A stretch of 64,000 nucleotides of DNA. Origin: Diatrype stigma (lineage: Eukaryota > Ascomycota > Sordariomycetes > Xylariales > Diatrypaceae). Shown in pieces: positions 60,798 through 64,000 of this stretch. The stretch covers positions 124,001 to 188,000 of the forward strand of contig JAKJXP020000091.1 in the NCBI GenBank assembly GCA_022225965.2. Direction: 5' to 3'. The notes under the pieces were generated by a model. The model was given only the letters and a program-made list of their open reading frames with translations, searched no databases and was not told the DNA's origin. The stretch's first letter is position 1, and every line of letters starts with the position of its first letter. The position numbers and the translations under genes were made by a program.

Positions 60798-61826
60798 GTT
60801 CCCCCACGCATGGTATGGGATTGGGATGTAGGTACCTTGCAGCATGCCAGCATGCCAGCACCACCACCAATACCATCAGCACCACTCGGAAGGGGCAAAA
60901 TCCCACCACACCTTGCCTACAGGTAGGGACCTACCTATGTACTATGTATGTACCGGCGTCTAGAAGTTGGTGGTCGTCCATCCACTACGGGCGCGTTGAG
61001 CTGGAGCTAGTGTTTGCTGCCCGCTCAACCCGCTCCCTCCATGCATTTCCGCCCCTCCATCATTTGGTGGACGATGAGCGAAGCACCCCGGTCTGGTCTG
61101 GTCCCATTTCTTCAACAGCACGGCCGACGGGTGGTAGATGTGTGTGAAAGTGACAGTGAAATGTGAAATATGACCTATCTGTTTCTGCAGCGAAGCCGAG
61201 ACTAGGTACCTAGGTAGGTACCTTTATATAGCTTGAGGCGAGTCTGTTCTATGTAAAGTGGGCGCACCCGACGGCTGCTGGCTGGTCGACTTGATGATCA
61301 TAGGGCTTGCGATTCAGGGGGAGGGGGGCGGCGCAGACCCTATCCTCACCCGACAGGTACGCCCCGGGCGCCGAGGGGCGCTATCCGCCTGCGCCGTCCG
61401 TATGGCGCGCGGGAAAAAAGGGGACGAAAAGAAAAAAAAGGAAAAGAGGAAAAAAAAAATGCCCTAGAAAAAAGCCGATTGAAAAAGAGAGGAGAGGGAA
61501 AAGTTGGCTGAGCCAATCGGAATGCGAGCGCGTAAAAACGAATGAGGAGCTACCACACTTTACTAACGACGTTATGGCAACGTTAGCAGTTGGCATGTGT
61601 AGTTATGTAAGTAGACAGTAAATCCATCCGACATTGTGTCCTTAGGTTTTCTTGGTGGTTTATTTAGCGAGCAGTTGGAAGATAGTGTTAAGTTCAGCAC
61701 GTGTTTTCTGCTGCTTCGTCCGACTCTTCCGAGATCTAGTACAGAACCAGGAGGTTAAAGGTACCTTAGCGACTTGGGGGGGGTATTAGCAGCGGTACAT
61801 ATACGGCTCCATAAAAAATTAATCCA

Positions 61827-62073
61827 GAGGTTTTCCCCTTAAAATTTCGTAAATGGAATAAGTACAGTTGCAACTTCCAACTTCCGCTCTTTCTTTAAAA
61901 AGCCGTATAATTACGGCAAAATTGCGACTGCCATTATTACAGCGGCTTGCATATTTAAAGCGCTCAAAAAGCGAGCCGCTCACGACGTTTGGAGTGGTAT
62001 ATTTGCTGCAAATTTGCGGCAAGTATACCACTCAAGGGGCTGGCACAGTACCCAAAGTTAGGGGAAAACCTCC
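61827..62073. repeat. Foldback-like segment with an inner 42-bp palindrome
   Basis: GAGGTTTTCCCCT (61827-61839) recurs inverted at about 62060-62072 (AGGGGAAAACCTC). Inside, 61992-62033 is a near-perfect palindrome (starts GAGTGGTATA, ends TATACCACTC; 38 of 42 positions self-complementary, the changes being transitions). This resembles a small non-autonomous inverted-repeat element or a cruciform-forming site. Confidence 0.6.
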
Positions 62074-62243
62074 AGCTCCCAGTACCCCCCCCAAGACCCT
62101 AAGGTATCTATGTAGGCATTGTACTCGGCCACCGTGTAGTAAATCTTACTATGCACGTTGATGGTATCCCCTCTCTCGGCCACCGACTCTACAGGTACGT
62201 AAGCTGGGAGGAGCTGAAGTGCTGCTATATTTGGGCTGCACTG

Positions 62244-62286
62244 AGGGGCTTTAGGGGGCTTAGGGGGCTTAGGGGGCTTGAGGGGG
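62244..62286. repeat. TTAGGGGGC tandem array (telomere-like)
   Basis: Four units of CTTAGGGGG type, with one inserted T in the first and one variant CTTGAGGGGG at the end. The unit contains TTAGGG plus GGC, so it resembles but does not equal the fungal telomere repeat. Confidence 0.75.
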
Positions 62287-62289
62287 CAG

Positions 62290-64000
62290 CAGAGAGGACA
62301 CAGCTGCTCTATACGGCAGGAAGACGTCTGGAACTACCTAGAGGAGGTAGGGGTTCAGCCGAAGGATTCGGCTTTGCAGGAGGAGTGCGGCGGCGAGGAT
62401 CGGCTACGATGAAAGCATTGCATTTAGGATCTCGCGTGAGAAGTGTGCAGTTGGGCTGACCCAATCCCTCGGAGCGTTGCCGATCACACCTACCTAACCC
62501 TTCTTATTACTACGGCTTTCGAGGAGGTTCAAGCCACATCTCACCATGCGAGTGCGAGTGCCATGCATTTCCCATCACCTATCATTCGCTGTCTGGAGAA
62601 ATGGCCGGCACGCTACGATTGGCTTGGTGACGGCAGGACGGTGCGGGAAATCTAAGACATACATCCACACGAAGGTAGCATGCGTGCATTCCGGGAACCA
62701 AGATTACGTAGATGTTCTCTACAGTATGTAGGAGGAACCCCAGGAATGAATGTCAGCGACTGTGCGACCGCTTTGAAAAGAGGGGGAAGGGGGAAAAAAG
62801 TTTTAACCTGCAAACATGGTCCCTTACAGGTGGGACCTCGCGATCTTATCCGGTGGGATGGTAAACTGTAAAGCCCGCCAAGTTCGAACGAACATTGGAA
62901 CGTTGCGACGACTTTCCCAAAAGGAGCAGTTGCGCCTAAAGCCAATCGCGAAGATGACGTCGAGTAAAACTCGTTTCGGCGTTAACCTATAGGCTACTAA
63001 TAAGCACACTTGGAACTAGGTATGACGCATTCATTCTTACAGCAGTCATTCATCACATGAAGCAAGATGTAGACAACAACCTAGGGACCACTGGTTCGGT
63101 AAAGTTGGGTCATGTTTAGGAACTCTGGTTTAGGAACCCAGGTACACAGAAATACCTACGAAGTTACTGTGTAGCCTTTCTGTCTGGTCGATTACCAATC
63201 GGACCGCGAGACAACACAGAGAGCGACAATCGACGGCAATAATCTGAGTCCGGGAGTATATACCGCGAACCTCGGCCGGTCGCCGGTCTTGCATGTCTCC
63301 AAACTTAACCATGGGGGATGGGATCTTCGTCGCATGTTGTTGTGAGTTGTTCTGGCAGCTACATAGTTAGCTTCGCGAGCGGTGAACTTCACCGCACCGC
63401 AATACCAGGAGGCGGGAGAAAGAGGGTATGCATGCATGCAGTCAGACAAGACAAGCTGGCAGACAGGCCACCACGAACTATACCTTGGCTGGGCATGGAC
63501 ATGGACATGAATGAGGAGGACAGCGATGGCAAGTTGACGGTAACCAGGGAAGCTGAACGAAACCGCGAACCGCGACCCGCGATCCGCGATCCGCGACCGC
63601 AGCGCCTGTTGCAAAGGTAGTAGTTATGGGGAAGTATAATGACGACATGAAGCTGACGCGACAAGCCTCAATCTGCGCCTTTCGGTAATTAGATGGCGCA
63701 GCAATCGCCGTCCACGATATCGGGGCTTGTCGAGCATACTAGGTATACTCGTCAGGGCTAGAAACGCCTTTGACCCGTATTTTTAGTGCTTCGCACATAC
63801 GGTCAGGGAGTATCAAAGGGTATTCTAAATCGAAAGAATAAACTAAACTACATAATTCCCTATACAAATTAGGTACAACCTAATGTTTTCCAGGTTTAAA
63901 GAATAATGACGCCAACCATACTAACCTTAACCGCATATAAGCAAAACATTTGAATTTATAAAATAAGGCATTATTTTTCTTTAGTATTTATAATTAACAC
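62290..64000. other. No gene seen; AT-rich again from about 63.79 kb
   Basis: A CGCGAYC-type short tandem run lies at 63565-63600. The last 200 bp turn AT-rich with few CA/TG, possibly the start of a second mutated repeat block beyond the window. Confidence 0.35.

Larger units (their letters stand above)
59389..61750. other. Microsatellite-rich, apparently gene-free region
   Basis: Apart from the listed arrays, only frames with low-complexity translations are present, such as runs of Pro, Ser, Lys or Cys. Such DNA can be the long regulatory upstream region of a gene outside the window, but nothing here shows that. Confidence 0.4.

Noticed and set aside
61381..61596. Phe/Leu-rich small membrane protein on minus
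   Set aside because: It is produced by the A-rich run near 61415-61465 on +; low complexity only.

Overview
The window looks like nuclear DNA of a filamentous ascomycete (Pezizomycotina). Protein genes are split by short introns (mostly 55-130 nt, GT..AG), gene content is typical of moulds (siderophore acyltransferase, GMC oxidoreductase, berberine-bridge-type FAD oxidase, allantoate-type MFS carrier, Mediator subunit), and a 25 kb AT-rich block carries the marks of repeat-induced point mutation (RIP). I cannot name the species.

Layout. 0.2-6.8 kb: aspartate aminotransferase and a 12-exon 5-oxoprolinase, both on +. 8.7-16.4 kb: a zinc-free MDR oxidoreductase (+), then Mediator subunit 18, a GMC oxidoreductase and a membrane-anchored UDP-glycosyltransferase, all on -. 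A 544-bp hAT-type non-autonomous element with an exact 8-bp target duplication lies between the last two. 17.6-18.45 kb: a relic of a conserved fungal gene, broken by stops that could each be a C-to-T change. 18.59-44.05 kb: one nested transposon complex. 45.2-53.5 kb: siderophore-type N-acyltransferase (+), FAD-linked oxidase (-) and MFS transporter (-). 54.5-55.7 kb: a broken FAD monooxygenase. 57-64 kb: almost gene-free, rich in microsatellites, with a foldback repeat and a TTAGGGGGC-like array.

The main structural result is the order of insertions in the AT-rich block. A Ty1/copia element (18594-44041, 136-bp LTRs) is interrupted twice. An LTR element with TG..CA ends (21235-28502, CTTTT target duplication) sits inside its integrase region and itself contains Ty3/gypsy chromovirus pol remains. 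A TIR DNA element (31876-44012, TA target) sits inside the copia 3' LTR and is itself split by a second gypsy element (36129-43047, 232-bp LTRs). Paired LTRs and TIRs differ essentially by C/T and G/A changes only, and all three reverse transcriptases have lost at least one active-site Asp to Asn.

Functional links between genes are loose. Oxoprolinase (glutamate from 5-oxoproline) beside a glutamate-using aminotransferase, and GMC oxidase beside a UGT, are the only suggestive pairs. No PKS, NRPS or terpene synthase core gene is visible.
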